From assembly GCA_043730365.1 (NCBI GenBank), contig JAYTKJ010000633.1, forward strand, positions 1 to 20,480: 20,480 nt of DNA, read 5' to 3'. The position numbers and the translations under genes were made by a program. Source of the stretch: VFZP01 sp043730365. Its GTDB lineage: Bacteria > Acidobacteriota > Terriglobia > Bryobacterales > Bryobacteraceae. A model generated the notes under the pieces. It ran no database searches. It saw nothing but the letters and a program-made list of their open reading frames with translations, and was not told where the DNA came from. Shown one piece after another: positions 7,086 through 14,728 of the stretch. Each line of letters starts with the position of its first letter. The first letter of the stretch is position 1.

Positions 7086-8558
7086 ATGGCTGTACATTTC
7101 CCCGCGTGGGAACGAGACCAACTGCCCGAGCCACCAGACTCTTCCTCTGCCACCGGCCGCCGTACATGGGCTTCGCTGGTGGGCCCGGGGTTGCTGATGG
7201 TGGGCGCCAACATCGGTGGCGGCGAATGGCTGTTTGGCCCGCTGGTGACGGCGCAATTCGGCGGCCGCATACTGTGGCTCGCCACCATCGCCATTCTTGT
7301 GCAAGTTGCCTACAACTTGTCGGTGATGCGCTACACGCTCTACACCGGCGAGACGATTTTTGTCGGCTTCTTTCGCACATGGCCGGGTCCACGTTTCTGG
7401 ACGCTCTTTTACCTGTCGTTCGAGATCGGCAGTGTTTGGCCGTATTTATCCAGTAACGCCGCCGTACCACTGGCGTCCGTGTGGCTGGGCCGGCTGCCCA
7501 CAGCGGCCGACGGAGACTTAGTCCGCTCACTGAGCTACGCGATTTTTCTGGCCGCGTTCATCCCGCTCATCTTCGGTGGCAAGATCTACAACTCGCTCGA
7601 ACGAGTGATGGTGACCAAGCTGGCCATCATTCTCACCTACCTCACCTTTGTCGCCGTCTTCTTCACCAGCCCGGCCACTTGGTGGGAAATCATCAGCGGC
7701 TTTTTCAAGTTCGGCGCGTTGCCGGAAGGGAACTTCAACTGGGCGATGCTGGCAGCGTTCTCGGCCGTGGCCGGCGCCGGCGGGCTCAGCAACAGCGCCT
7801 TTTCCAACTATGCGCGTGACAAAGGTTGGGGCATGGGCGCGCGCGCGGGCGCGATTCCCAGCGCCATCGGCGGACGGACCATCAAGCTGTCGCACTCGGG
7901 CACGATTTTCGACATTAAGGAGAGCGCGGCACTGCCCCGATGGCGGCGTTGGATCTCAGTGATTGAGCGGGACCAACTCCTGCTCTGGGCCCCCGGTTGC
8001 ATGCTGGGGATGGCGTTGCCGGCCATGTTCTCCTACGAGTTCATTCGGGGCGTCAGCAACGTGGATGGCAACGCGGCGGCGGCGATGTCGGCACAGGCTA
8101 TCGGCTTGCGCCACGGGCAAATTTTCTGGTACCTGACTTTGCTGTGTGGCTTCCTCATCATGGCGCCGACCCAGGTGAGCCAACTGGACAACATAGCCCG
8201 GCGTTGGACCGACGTGTTGTGGATCGGGTCGTCTCGCCTTCAGAGTGTGGATGGCAACAAAGTCAAGTATGTCTACTACTCAATCTTGGCGATCTACGCG
8301 GTCTGGGGCCTCATTGCGTTGCGGGTTACCCCCAATCCGCTGGTGCTGGCCGTCGCGACGGGCGTGATGTGGAATTTCGCGCTCGGTTTCTCCTCCTTGC
8401 ACACGCTGTGGGTGCTGCTGACGCTGCTTCCCAAGCCTTTGAGGCCTGGCTGGCTTCAATGCGCGGGCCTGGTGGCCTGCGCGGTGTTCTATATCGGTAT
8501 TTCTTCTATTGCCTTCGCTCAACAGTGGCCGGCACTACGGACCTGGTTGGGTCAGTGA
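7086..8558 (+). CDS. Nramp-related membrane transporter lacking canonical metal-binding motifs
   Basis: From ATG 7086 the protein has 490 aa and about 11 hydrophobic segments. The first, GPGLLMVGANIGGGEWLFGP, aligns by pattern with the Nramp TM1, but the DPGN metal motif is absent. The usual MPH motif of TM6 is also missing and replaced by AVAGAGGLSNSAFSNYARDKG. This variant is common in Acidobacteriota and Planctomycetes relatives I recall, where the substrate is unknown. A metal role is therefore not supported by residues; another cation or small solute is possible. A longer in-frame start at 6867 would run antisense through the crotonase gene and is rejected. An intrinsic terminator lies 144 bp downstream, inside the leader of the cold-shock gene. 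Confidence 0.82.
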   Translation: MAVHFPAWERDQLPEPPDSSSATGRRTWASLVGPGLLMVGANIGGGEWLFGPLVTAQFGGRILWLATIAILVQVAYNLSVMRYTLYTGETIFVGFFRTWPGPRFWTLFYLSFEIGSVWPYLSSNAAVPLASVWLGRLPTAADGDLVRSLSYAIFLAAFIPLIFGGKIYNSLERVMVTKLAIILTYLTFVAVFFTSPATWWEIISGFFKFGALPEGNFNWAMLAAFSAVAGAGGLSNSAFSNYARDKGWGMGARAGAIPSAIGGRTIKLSHSGTIFDIKESAALPRWRRWISVIERDQLLLWAPGCMLGMALPAMFSYEFIRGVSNVDGNAAAAMSAQAIGLRHGQIFWYLTLLCGFLIMAPTQVSQLDNIARRWTDVLWIGSSRLQSVDGNKVKYVYYSILAIYAVWGLIALRVTPNPLVLAVATGVMWNFALGFSSLHTLWVLLTLLPKPLRPGWLQCAGLVACAVFYIGISSIAFAQQWPALRTWLGQ

Positions 8559-8601
8559 CTCGGGGCCCATTACAATTCCCGGGCTGCGCCGAATTAAGCG
8601 C

Positions 8602-8631
8602 TTGACGGGCGAAAAACTACTTTGCGAGAAT
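8602..8631 (+). promoter_or_regulatory. Possible sigma-70 type promoter for the cold-shock gene
   Basis: TTGACG (8602-8607, 5 of 6 to consensus) and GAGAAT (8626-8631, 4 of 6) are separated by 18 bp. It lies about 220 bp before the cold-shock start codon and would give a leader of roughly 185 nt, as often seen for cold-shock genes. Just downstream is a perfect 10-bp palindrome GCCCTAGGGC (8641-8650). Prediction by eye only. Confidence 0.45.
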
Positions 8632-8701
8632 AGACCGACGGCCCTAGGGCGGGCCATGTAAGTTTGCTGTTGAATGCAGTCGCGGAATGTTTGGTTAACT
8701 G

Positions 8702-8742
8702 AGAAGCTACGGGCTTTGGTCCGTGGCTTTTTCTGTTTTTTT
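8702..8742 (+). terminator. Intrinsic terminator or leader attenuator between transporter and cold-shock gene
   Basis: AAGCTACGG (8704-8712) pairs with CCGTGGCTT (8721-8729), nine pairs with a single G-U, around an 8-nt loop. It is followed by a T-rich run to 8742 (TTTTTCTGTTTTTTT). This is a strong rho-independent terminator. If the promoter at 8602 is real it lies inside the leader of the cold-shock gene and would act as an attenuator; otherwise it simply ends the transporter transcript. Confidence 0.8.
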
Positions 8743-8824
8743 ACCATCGATCTTCGCTCTGGGTGCACCTAATGGTATTCAGTTCGACGGCGGACTTCGA
8801 GTTGTCTTAGCGAGGAGTGTTACA

Positions 8825-9037
8825 GTGTCTAAAGAAAAGGGCATCGTGAAGTGGTTTAACAACGCCAAGGGGTATGGCTTCATCCAGCGCTCTACCGGCG
8901 AGGACGTGTTCGTGCATTTCAGCGCGATCGACATGACTGGCTACCGTTCGCTAGACAATGGAACCGAAGTCGAGTTCGAAGTCAAGGAAGGGCCCAAGGG
9001 CCTGCAGGCTGAGAGCGTACAACGTCCGTCAGCCTAG
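8825..9037 (+). CDS. Cold-shock domain protein (CspA family)
   Basis: A single cold-shock domain of 70 aa, standard CspA length, binding single-stranded RNA/DNA and melting RNA structure in the cytoplasm. RNP1 is seen as KGYGFI and RNP2 as VFVHFSAI, with the leading GIVKWFNNAKGYGFI and the closing EVKEGPKGLQAESV typical of the family. The start is GTG 8825, preceded by GAGGAG (8812-8817) 7 nt upstream; the frame continues upstream but would cross the terminator and T-run, so the longer start is rejected. Regulation probably involves the long leader. It converges with the next gene with only 3 bp between stops. Confidence 0.95.
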   Translation: MSKEKGIVKWFNNAKGYGFIQRSTGEDVFVHFSAIDMTGYRSLDNGTEVEFEVKEGPKGLQAESVQRPSA

Positions 9038-9040
9038 TCG

Positions 9041-9997
9041 CTACGCCTTCAGACCTAGTTTGTCTACCAAATAGCGAAGGCTCATTCTCGCACTCTCTTT
9101 CGGCGGCCGGAACGGCGAGGAATCGAGCTCAACGGTGAGGAAGCCGTTCCAGCCGATCGAGTCCAAGTGCGCCTTGATGGCCACGAAATCGACGCCGCCG
9201 GAGCCGAGCGGGAAGAACGGCGGATCCTTCATCATGTCCGGCCGGTCCAGCCGCGTCCTGGCGCCGCCCTTCCATTCCGGCCGCGTGTCCTTCATGTGAA
9301 ATTCGACGATGCGGTGACCCAGTTGCTTGGTCAGCGCCACCGGATCCATGCCCGCCATGGTGATGTGCCCGGTGTCAAGCACAAACGCCACGTCGCGCGC
9401 ATCGGTGTGGCTCATCACGTAGTCCACCTCGTGCCGATTCTCAAACTGCGCCCACATGTGCGCATGCACGGCGAGGCGCACGCCTTCGGCTCGTAAACTG
9501 GCGCCCAGTTTGGACAGCACCGCCGAGATTTGGACGAGGTCCTCATCGGTGGTGCCCGTCGGTCGGCGCGGGCCGAGATTGATTTTCAGATGGCGGCAGC
9601 CAAAGTGGCGAATGAAGCGGCCCAGCCGCAGATGGTCCTCAATCAGCTTGGCGTGGCTAGCCGGATCCTCAAAGTGCATTTCGAGCGGACCGCCGTTCGA
9701 GATGGTGACGAAGCGAACGCCAATGTCGTCGATGCGCTGCTTGAGCTCCGCGGGCTTTTCCGAATACTCGAGGAAGTAGTGGATGAACGATTCCACGTAG
9801 CGGTAGCCTACCTCATGCGCTTCACGGAAGGACAGGAAGACATCTTTCTCCCAACCGCCGACGGTGTTGGTGGTGTTGCCGATGCGGTAGCTGGCTGCTT
9901 TCGGTGGCTTGGCGGCGGCGCCCAGGGGCATCGCCGCTGCCACGGCGGCGGCCAAAGCCTCGCGTCTGGTGCATTGCGTAGGGTTCATATCCGGCAT
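9041..9997 (-). CDS. Tat-exported sugar phosphate isomerase/epimerase (xylose-isomerase-like TIM barrel)
   Basis: The product is 318 aa. The N-terminus CTRREALAAAVAAAMPLGAAA is a Tat-type signal (twin Arg, alanine-rich h-region, AAA cleavage), so it is exported folded. The rest matches an AP-endonuclease-2/xylose-isomerase-like barrel: GYRYVES, HLKINLG, RLAVHAHMW, VAFVLDTGHITMAGMDP, IVEFHMKDT and GFLTVELD place the usual His/Asp/Glu metal ligands at strand ends. Inosose dehydratase/isomerase and sugar epimerases share this fold; the substrate is not readable. ATG 9997 lies very close to AGAGG; ATG 9988 has better spacing and is an alternative. It is divergent from the inositol oxygenase gene (157 bp between), which makes a link to inositol or sugar metabolism conceivable but unproven. 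Confidence 0.85.
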   Translation of the reverse strand: MPDMNPTQCTRREALAAAVAAAMPLGAAAKPPKAASYRIGNTTNTVGGWEKDVFLSFREAHEVGYRYVESFIHYFLEYSEKPAELKQRIDDIGVRFVTISNGGPLEMHFEDPASHAKLIEDHLRLGRFIRHFGCRHLKINLGPRRPTGTTDEDLVQISAVLSKLGASLRAEGVRLAVHAHMWAQFENRHEVDYVMSHTDARDVAFVLDTGHITMAGMDPVALTKQLGHRIVEFHMKDTRPEWKGGARTRLDRPDMMKDPPFFPLGSGGVDFVAIKAHLDSIGWNGFLTVELDSSPFRPPKESARMSLRYLVDKLGLKA

Positions 9998-10154
9998 GAC
10001 CTCTCGTTCGTGGACGATATCACAGTTTGCCCAAAGGCCGCTTCACACCGTTTCTGAGCCGCGACGGCGACGGAGCGGTTTTTCGGTCCTCGGAGTGGCC
10101 TCTAAAGAAGCGCCGCCGTTCGCTCGATCTAATTTTCTGGGAAACTAGTATTGT

Positions 10155-11009
10155 ATGAGCACCAGTGCCTCACCGGGCCCCCTCCAGAACGTCGAGCAGT
10201 GGGATGATTTCGTCAAGTCGCGTTATCGCGCCGATCGCAAGAAGGAAGAGTTCCGCGTCTTTGACGAATCCTCGCCGCAAGTGGTGAAGGATTTCTACCG
10301 CGAGAACCACGCCAAACAGACGTTAGACTTTGTGAGGGCCAAGCAGGCCGAGTACGCGCCGCTCACCAAGGGCCGCATGGGCATCTGGGAAGGGCTGGCC
10401 AAGCTCGAAGCGCTGGTGGACGATAGTGACCCCGATACGGACCTGACGCAGATGGAGCACAACCTGCAGGCTGCAGAGGCGATTCGCCGCGCCGGTCATC
10501 CGCGGTGGATGATTCTCACCGGGTTCATTCACGATATGGGCAAGGTGCTGTGCCTCTATGGCGAGCCGCAATGGGCCGTGGTTGGAGACACTTTCCCGGT
10601 GGGCTGCGCATGGTCTGACCAGATCGTCTTCCCCGAATATTTTGCGGGCAATCCGGACACCGCCAAACCGGAGTTGCAAACGCGGCTGGGCATCTACCGC
10701 GAAAACGGTGGCCTCGCGGATGTGAACCTGTCATGGGGTCACGACGAGTATCTGTATCACGTCACCCGGAAGTATCTGCCGGAACCGGCGCAGTACATGA
10801 TCCGGTACCACTCGTTCTATCCGGGCCACCGCGAGGGCGCCTACGACTATCTGATGAATGATCATGACCGGCAGATGTTTGAGTGGGTCCGGACGTTCAA
10901 TCCGTTCGATCTGTACTCCAAGAGCGATTCCAAACCCAAGCTGGCTGAGCTCAAACCGTACTATGAGGACTTGGTGGCCGAGTTTTTTCCGAAACAGATT
11001 GACTGGTAG
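10155..11009 (+). CDS. myo-Inositol oxygenase (MIOX)
   Basis: A 284-aa diiron oxygenase converting myo-inositol and O2 to D-glucuronate, about the same length as animal MIOX (around 285). The six ligands of the mouse enzyme are all in place by motif: His102 (QMEHNL), His126 and Asp127 (FIHDMGK), His196 (WGHDEY), His219 (RYHSFYPGH) and Asp252 (NPFDLYSKSD). Substrate-site stretches such as GDTFPVGC and SWGHDEYLYHVTRKYLP are also well kept. It is a cytoplasmic enzyme with no signal peptide. The ATG at 10155 has no clear Shine-Dalgarno sequence. No uronate-catabolic genes follow; the next gene, ppk1, is on the same strand 69 bp downstream, so the product's fate is not visible in this window. Confidence 0.95.
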   Translation: MSTSASPGPLQNVEQWDDFVKSRYRADRKKEEFRVFDESSPQVVKDFYRENHAKQTLDFVRAKQAEYAPLTKGRMGIWEGLAKLEALVDDSDPDTDLTQMEHNLQAAEAIRRAGHPRWMILTGFIHDMGKVLCLYGEPQWAVVGDTFPVGCAWSDQIVFPEYFAGNPDTAKPELQTRLGIYRENGGLADVNLSWGHDEYLYHVTRKYLPEPAQYMIRYHSFYPGHREGAYDYLMNDHDRQMFEWVRTFNPFDLYSKSDSKPKLAELKPYYEDLVAEFFPKQIDW

Positions 11010-11078
11010 GCCCGGCTTTCACATCGTTGTCATAATCAAGAGTTAGGCTCGATCTCAGCCTATTAGCCGGTGCCCCAC

Positions 11079-13190
11079 ATGCAAGTCCGCCTCGATGAAC
11101 CCGCCAGTCCGCCCGCGGTTGTTGAGCCAATCCGGCTGGACGATCCGTGCCTCTACGTCAACCGTGAGCTTAGCCTGCTCAAGTTCCAATGGCGCGTGCT
11201 TGAGGAAGCCCAGGATGAGACCAACCCGCTGCTGGAGCGGGTGAAGTTTCTGGCCATCCTCGGTTCCAACCTCGACGAGTTCTTCATGGTGCGCGTGGCT
11301 GGCCTGCAGAACCAGATTGAGGCGGGGATTCAGGAGCCGGGATCGGACGGGTTGACGCCTGCCCAGACCATGGAAGCGGTGGGCGCCGAGTTCAGCGCTT
11401 TGATCGAAGAAGCCCAGGCCTGTCGCGAAAGATTATTCTTCGATCTGAGCGAGAACGGTATCCACGTGCTGGACTACCGGGACCTTTCCTTTGAGCAGCG
11501 CGAGTTGGCCGACCGCTACTTCATGGAGACGGTTTTTCCGGTCCTCACGCCATTGGCGCATGATCCCGGCCGCCCGTTTCCGCATATTTCCAATCTGAGC
11601 CTCAATCTCTCCGTCACCGTGCAGGACGGGACTGGGCGAGAGCACTTTGCGCGAGTCAAGGTGCCGGACACGCTGCCTCAATTGATCCCGCTACAGCCGG
11701 GAAAGTCCAAGATGCGGCTCGTGGCGTTTGTATGGATTGAGCAAGTGATCCAGGCCAATCTACAGGCCTTATTCCCCGGCATGCGAATCGTGGAATGCTA
11801 TCCGTTCCACGTCACGCGCGATGCCGAGGTGGCCATTCAGGAGCTCGAGTCGGCCGATCTGCTCGAAATGGTACAGGAGAGCGTCCGGCAGCGGCGCTTC
11901 GGCGCGGTAGTGAGGCTGGAGATTGCCGCCGATATGCCCGAAGAGCGGTTAGCGCTGCTCAAGGAGAATCTCGAGGCCGACGATTTCGACGTTTTCCGCG
12001 TCCGCGGCCCGCTGGCGCTTAGCCGCCTCCGCCATCTGGCTTCGCTTGACCGGCCCGAACTCAAGGAAACGCCATTCGTGCCCGCGCTGCTGGAAGGGGC
12101 CGCCGCCGGAGAGGAGGAGGACATCTTCTCGATGATCCGCCGCTCCGACATTCTGCTGCATCATCCGTTCGATTCATTCCAGCCGGTAGTGGACTTTATT
12201 CGCGCCGCCGCGCGGGATCCGCAAGTGCTGGCCATCAAAGCCACGCTCTACCGGGTAGGCCCCAAAGCGCCAATTGTCGAGGCGCTGCTCGAGGCCAACG
12301 CGCACCGCAAGCAGGTGGCCGTGCTGGTGGAATTGAAGGCGCGCTTCGATGAAGAGTCCAACATCGAATGGGCCAAAGCGCTCGAAAAAGAGGGCGTCCA
12401 CGTTGTCTACGGGTTGGTGGGACTGAAGATTCACTCCAAGATTGCGATGGTGGTTCGGCGTGAGGGGGACACCATTCGCCGCTACGTCCATCTGGCTACG
12501 GGCAACTACAACGCAGTCTCGGCCGGGCTCTACACCGATCTGGGCCTGTTCACCTGCGATCCACAGATCGGCGCCGACGCGACGGACGTCTTCAACTATC
12601 TCACGGCGTATTCGGCCAAGACCGATTACCGCAAGCTGCTGCTGGCGCCCATTGCGCTGCGGGAGAGGCTGGAGCAACTTATTGAAGCTGAGATCGCCCA
12701 TGCGCGCGCGGGCCGGCCCGCTCGGCTGATCTTCAAGGTGAACGCCCTGGCAGACCCGCGCATTATCCGGCTGCTCTATGAAGCTTCACGGGCTGGCGTG
12801 CAGATCGATCTGATCATACGGGGCGTCTGTACGCTGCTGCCGGGTATCGCCGGCGTGAGCGATAACATCCGCGTCCGTAGCATCGTGGGGCGCTTTCTCG
12901 AGCATAGCCGGATTTTCTACTTCTGGAACGGCGGGCGCGAGCAGCTTTTTCTTGGCTCGGCCGATTTGATGTCGCGCAACATCAGCCGGCGCGTGGAGAT
13001 CTTGTTCCCCATCGAGAAGCCTTCGCTCTTGCGTCACGTGCGAGACCGGATTCTGTCGGTATACCTGGATGACAACGTTAAGGCACGCGAGATGGCGCCC
13101 GATGGGAGTTATCGTCGCGTGCAGCCGGGTCCAGGAGCCGCGCCGGTGGACGCACAGCTCACGCTGCTGCGGATGCGGGCCTCGCGATAG
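11079..13190 (+). CDS. ppk1: Polyphosphate kinase 1
   Basis: A protein of 703 aa that reversibly adds the terminal phosphate of ATP to inorganic polyphosphate. The N-terminal domain shows LYVNRELSLLKFQWRVLEEA and LGSNLDEFFMVRVAGL, typical of PPK1. The two catalytic histidines are His452 in GLKIHSK and His609 in FLEHSRIFYF; their spacing of 157 equals that of E. coli His435/His592. VELKARFDEESNIEWA and GSADLMSRNISRRVEILFPI are further signatures. ATG 11079 is chosen over GTG 11070, neither having a good ribosome-binding site. A 6-bp dyad TAGGCT/AGCCTA (11044-11062) lies just upstream. No ppx or pho gene is nearby in the window. Confidence 0.96.
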   Translation: MQVRLDEPASPPAVVEPIRLDDPCLYVNRELSLLKFQWRVLEEAQDETNPLLERVKFLAILGSNLDEFFMVRVAGLQNQIEAGIQEPGSDGLTPAQTMEAVGAEFSALIEEAQACRERLFFDLSENGIHVLDYRDLSFEQRELADRYFMETVFPVLTPLAHDPGRPFPHISNLSLNLSVTVQDGTGREHFARVKVPDTLPQLIPLQPGKSKMRLVAFVWIEQVIQANLQALFPGMRIVECYPFHVTRDAEVAIQELESADLLEMVQESVRQRRFGAVVRLEIAADMPEERLALLKENLEADDFDVFRVRGPLALSRLRHLASLDRPELKETPFVPALLEGAAAGEEEDIFSMIRRSDILLHHPFDSFQPVVDFIRAAARDPQVLAIKATLYRVGPKAPIVEALLEANAHRKQVAVLVELKARFDEESNIEWAKALEKEGVHVVYGLVGLKIHSKIAMVVRREGDTIRRYVHLATGNYNAVSAGLYTDLGLFTCDPQIGADATDVFNYLTAYSAKTDYRKLLLAPIALRERLEQLIEAEIAHARAGRPARLIFKVNALADPRIIRLLYEASRAGVQIDLIIRGVCTLLPGIAGVSDNIRVRSIVGRFLEHSRIFYFWNGGREQLFLGSADLMSRNISRRVEILFPIEKPSLLRHVRDRILSVYLDDNVKAREMAPDGSYRRVQPGPGAAPVDAQLTLLRMRASR

Positions 13191-13278
13191 GAATGGTACC
13201 CCGCTCTTCGGAGTTGAAAAAAGGAACGTCTGCGCGGCCACACCGGTACCGATCTCGGCTTCATCAGAGTTAGTTAGA

Positions 13279-13488
13279 TTAAGCGCGCCGTTGCTGACGA
13301 ATGGACTCGGCGATCTGGTCCACCGTCAAATCCTTTTGCCACTCGCGGCGATCGCGGGTATAGTCGCCACCGCCGGAACGATGCAGCCGCAAGAAGCGGG
13401 AGAGGCCGTCCGGGCCCAATTCGCGCATTAGTACGTCCAAGGCGTGCCGTTCGAATTGTTCGTCCGTTAGCTTGTCGATGGCGATCAC
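13279..13488 (-). CDS. Small conserved-looking hypothetical protein, antitoxin-like in size
   Basis: A 69-aa acidic-to-basic helical protein: IDKLTDEQFERHALDVLMRE, then LSRFLRLHRSGGGDYTRDR and WQKDLTVDQIAESIRQQRRA. I recall similar short proteins in cyanobacteria and Acidobacteriota, without a known function. GTG 13488 has AAGGAG 9 nt upstream, so translation is credible. No partner gene is adjacent: ppk1 converges with an 88-bp gap and the next gene upstream on this strand is 109 bp away. Antitoxin or DNA-binding role is only suggested by size and composition. Confidence 0.6.
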   Translation of the reverse strand: MIAIDKLTDEQFERHALDVLMRELGPDGLSRFLRLHRSGGGDYTRDRREWQKDLTVDQIAESIRQQRRA

Positions 13489-13597
13489 CTACGATGCTCC
13501 TTCATCCTAAAAGCGGCAGTTGGAACACCGTGAGGCCAGCCAACCGCCCGGGCCAGTTGGAGTTTCAACTGCGGCGCACTTCACCCATCCCGCAATG

Positions 13598-14392
13598 TCA
13601 ACGGGGTGGTGGAAGCCGAATACCCCGCGCAAAGGCAAACAAGGTCCCTAAGGCTGGCTCGGAATGGTCTTTGCTTACGGCGGTCCAACTTCTCGGGTTA
13701 AAATCCGTCGGCTTCGAAGCGACCAGCAACCGGCCGAGTCCCTCCCAGAGGTCAACCGCCCCTCCTCCGGTGAGCACGAAACCGTCAGGCAGATCAGCAC
13801 TAACAGCAGTTAGGTAACCACCGCCCCTCCCACTCGTACCTGGAGTCGTTCGCCCAGCAATAGGACGGCCACTCCGATCCTTGATGCCAATTGCGATGGC
13901 CTGAATGCTTGCCAGTTCTGGAATGAAGTGAGCCTTGCTCGCCACCCTCCAACGGCGGTTGGTGTTACTGTTGGTAACGGGGCGCGACATTGTCAGCAGG
14001 TGTTCCCTGCCCAGGCTCACTGCGCCCCCGCCCGTCAAGGTAAAACCCGGGCCGACCTCCGCAGTGGCTTGCGGCGCTAGGCTGCGAGCGGATTCGGGGG
14101 AAACGAACGCCACCACCTCGAATTCATCTCCGGGGTCGGAGAGCAGGTAAGACCACATCGAAATGGAGGTGGGACCGGAAACCTGATGCGCTTTCCCCGC
14201 GGCCTGCCAGCCGTACGGAATGTCACGGACAAGGATGGGAGCCATCGTCGTGAGCAGGCATCCAGGGTGGGGTTGATTGACATAATCCAGGGCGGCGCCG
14301 CCGCCCAGGACATGGAAACCCGGCAGCGTGTACCTCACATCCGGGCGGTCGCTCAGTTCAATGGTTTCGGCTTTTAAGACGTGGATCGGCAT
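13598..14392 (-). CDS. Protein with three GGGA...SKDH-type repeats, unknown function
   Basis: The product is 264 aa with no signal peptide. Three related modules are visible at about 25-68, 116-170 and 204-258. Each begins GF(x)(x)(x)GGGA, has a hydrophobic LL(x)xS(x)P segment, then W(x)(A/V)(A/S)(S/G)KxH, and in the last two closes with a short beta stretch ending GI. The pattern is reminiscent of repeats in actinobacterial hypothetical proteins I recall. A carbohydrate-binding or structural beta module is plausible but unproven. ATG 14392 has AAGGAG 4 nt upstream. It is the last gene on this strand in the run behind the LuxR-type regulator. Confidence 0.72.
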   Translation of the reverse strand: MPIHVLKAETIELSDRPDVRYTLPGFHVLGGGAALDYVNQPHPGCLLTTMAPILVRDIPYGWQAAGKAHQVSGPTSISMWSYLLSDPGDEFEVVAFVSPESARSLAPQATAEVGPGFTLTGGGAVSLGREHLLTMSRPVTNSNTNRRWRVASKAHFIPELASIQAIAIGIKDRSGRPIAGRTTPGTSGRGGGYLTAVSADLPDGFVLTGGGAVDLWEGLGRLLVASKPTDFNPRSWTAVSKDHSEPALGTLFAFARGIRLPPPR

Positions 14393-14436
14393 GCAACTCC
14401 TTAAAATTCAAATAATCGGATTGCCCACCGCAACAC

Positions 14437-14697
14437 CTATCGGGGCGATTTGGAGTGGGCCTCTTTTTTGAGACACTGACGCCACGGCTTCAGGCGCTCG
14501 GGTATGCGCACGTCCGGTTCTTCGGCGGTAGCCGTTGCGAATACGACGGCAGCTTCCGGGAGCGCGTGTGCGACTTTGGCGATGTGATCGTCAGTGCGGG
14601 GAACGTTCGTCCCCGCATGAGGAGAGTTCCCCGGAGCGCCCAAGCAACTTTGTATCTTTCCATGTTCGTTCCTCTTTTCTTTAAGCGGCTCAGGCAA
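14437..14697 (-). CDS. Doubtful small ORF, possibly frameshifted
   Basis: Two overlapping frames compete. One starts at ATG 14663 (MERYKVAWALRGTLL) with AGAGG 7 nt before it and ends at 14490 after turning Ser/Arg/Pro-rich. The other is open 14697-14437 from TTG and ends with a natural-looking stretch (DDHIAKVAHALPEAAVVFAT, then EEPDVRIPERLKPWRQCLKK). The good start of the first and the good end of the second could belong to one protein split by a frameshift near 14560-14610. I do not recognise a family. The stretch 14393-14728 holds nothing else I can support. Confidence 0.3.
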   Translation of the reverse strand: MPEPLKEKRNEHGKIQSCLGAPGNSPHAGTNVPRTDDHIAKVAHALPEAAVVFATATAEEPDVRIPERLKPWRQCLKKEAHSKSPR

Positions 14698-14728
14698 TCC
14701 TCACGTCGGCGTCTTGCGAAACCACAAC

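Noticed and set aside
7065..7304. N-terminal extension of the crotonase-type protein
   Set aside because: Antisense to the transporter, Arg/Pro-rich, and would exceed the usual family length of about 260 residues.
8723..8824. N-terminal extension of the cold-shock protein
   Set aside because: It would begin within the terminator stem; GTG 8825 has a strong ribosome-binding site and gives the standard 70-residue length.
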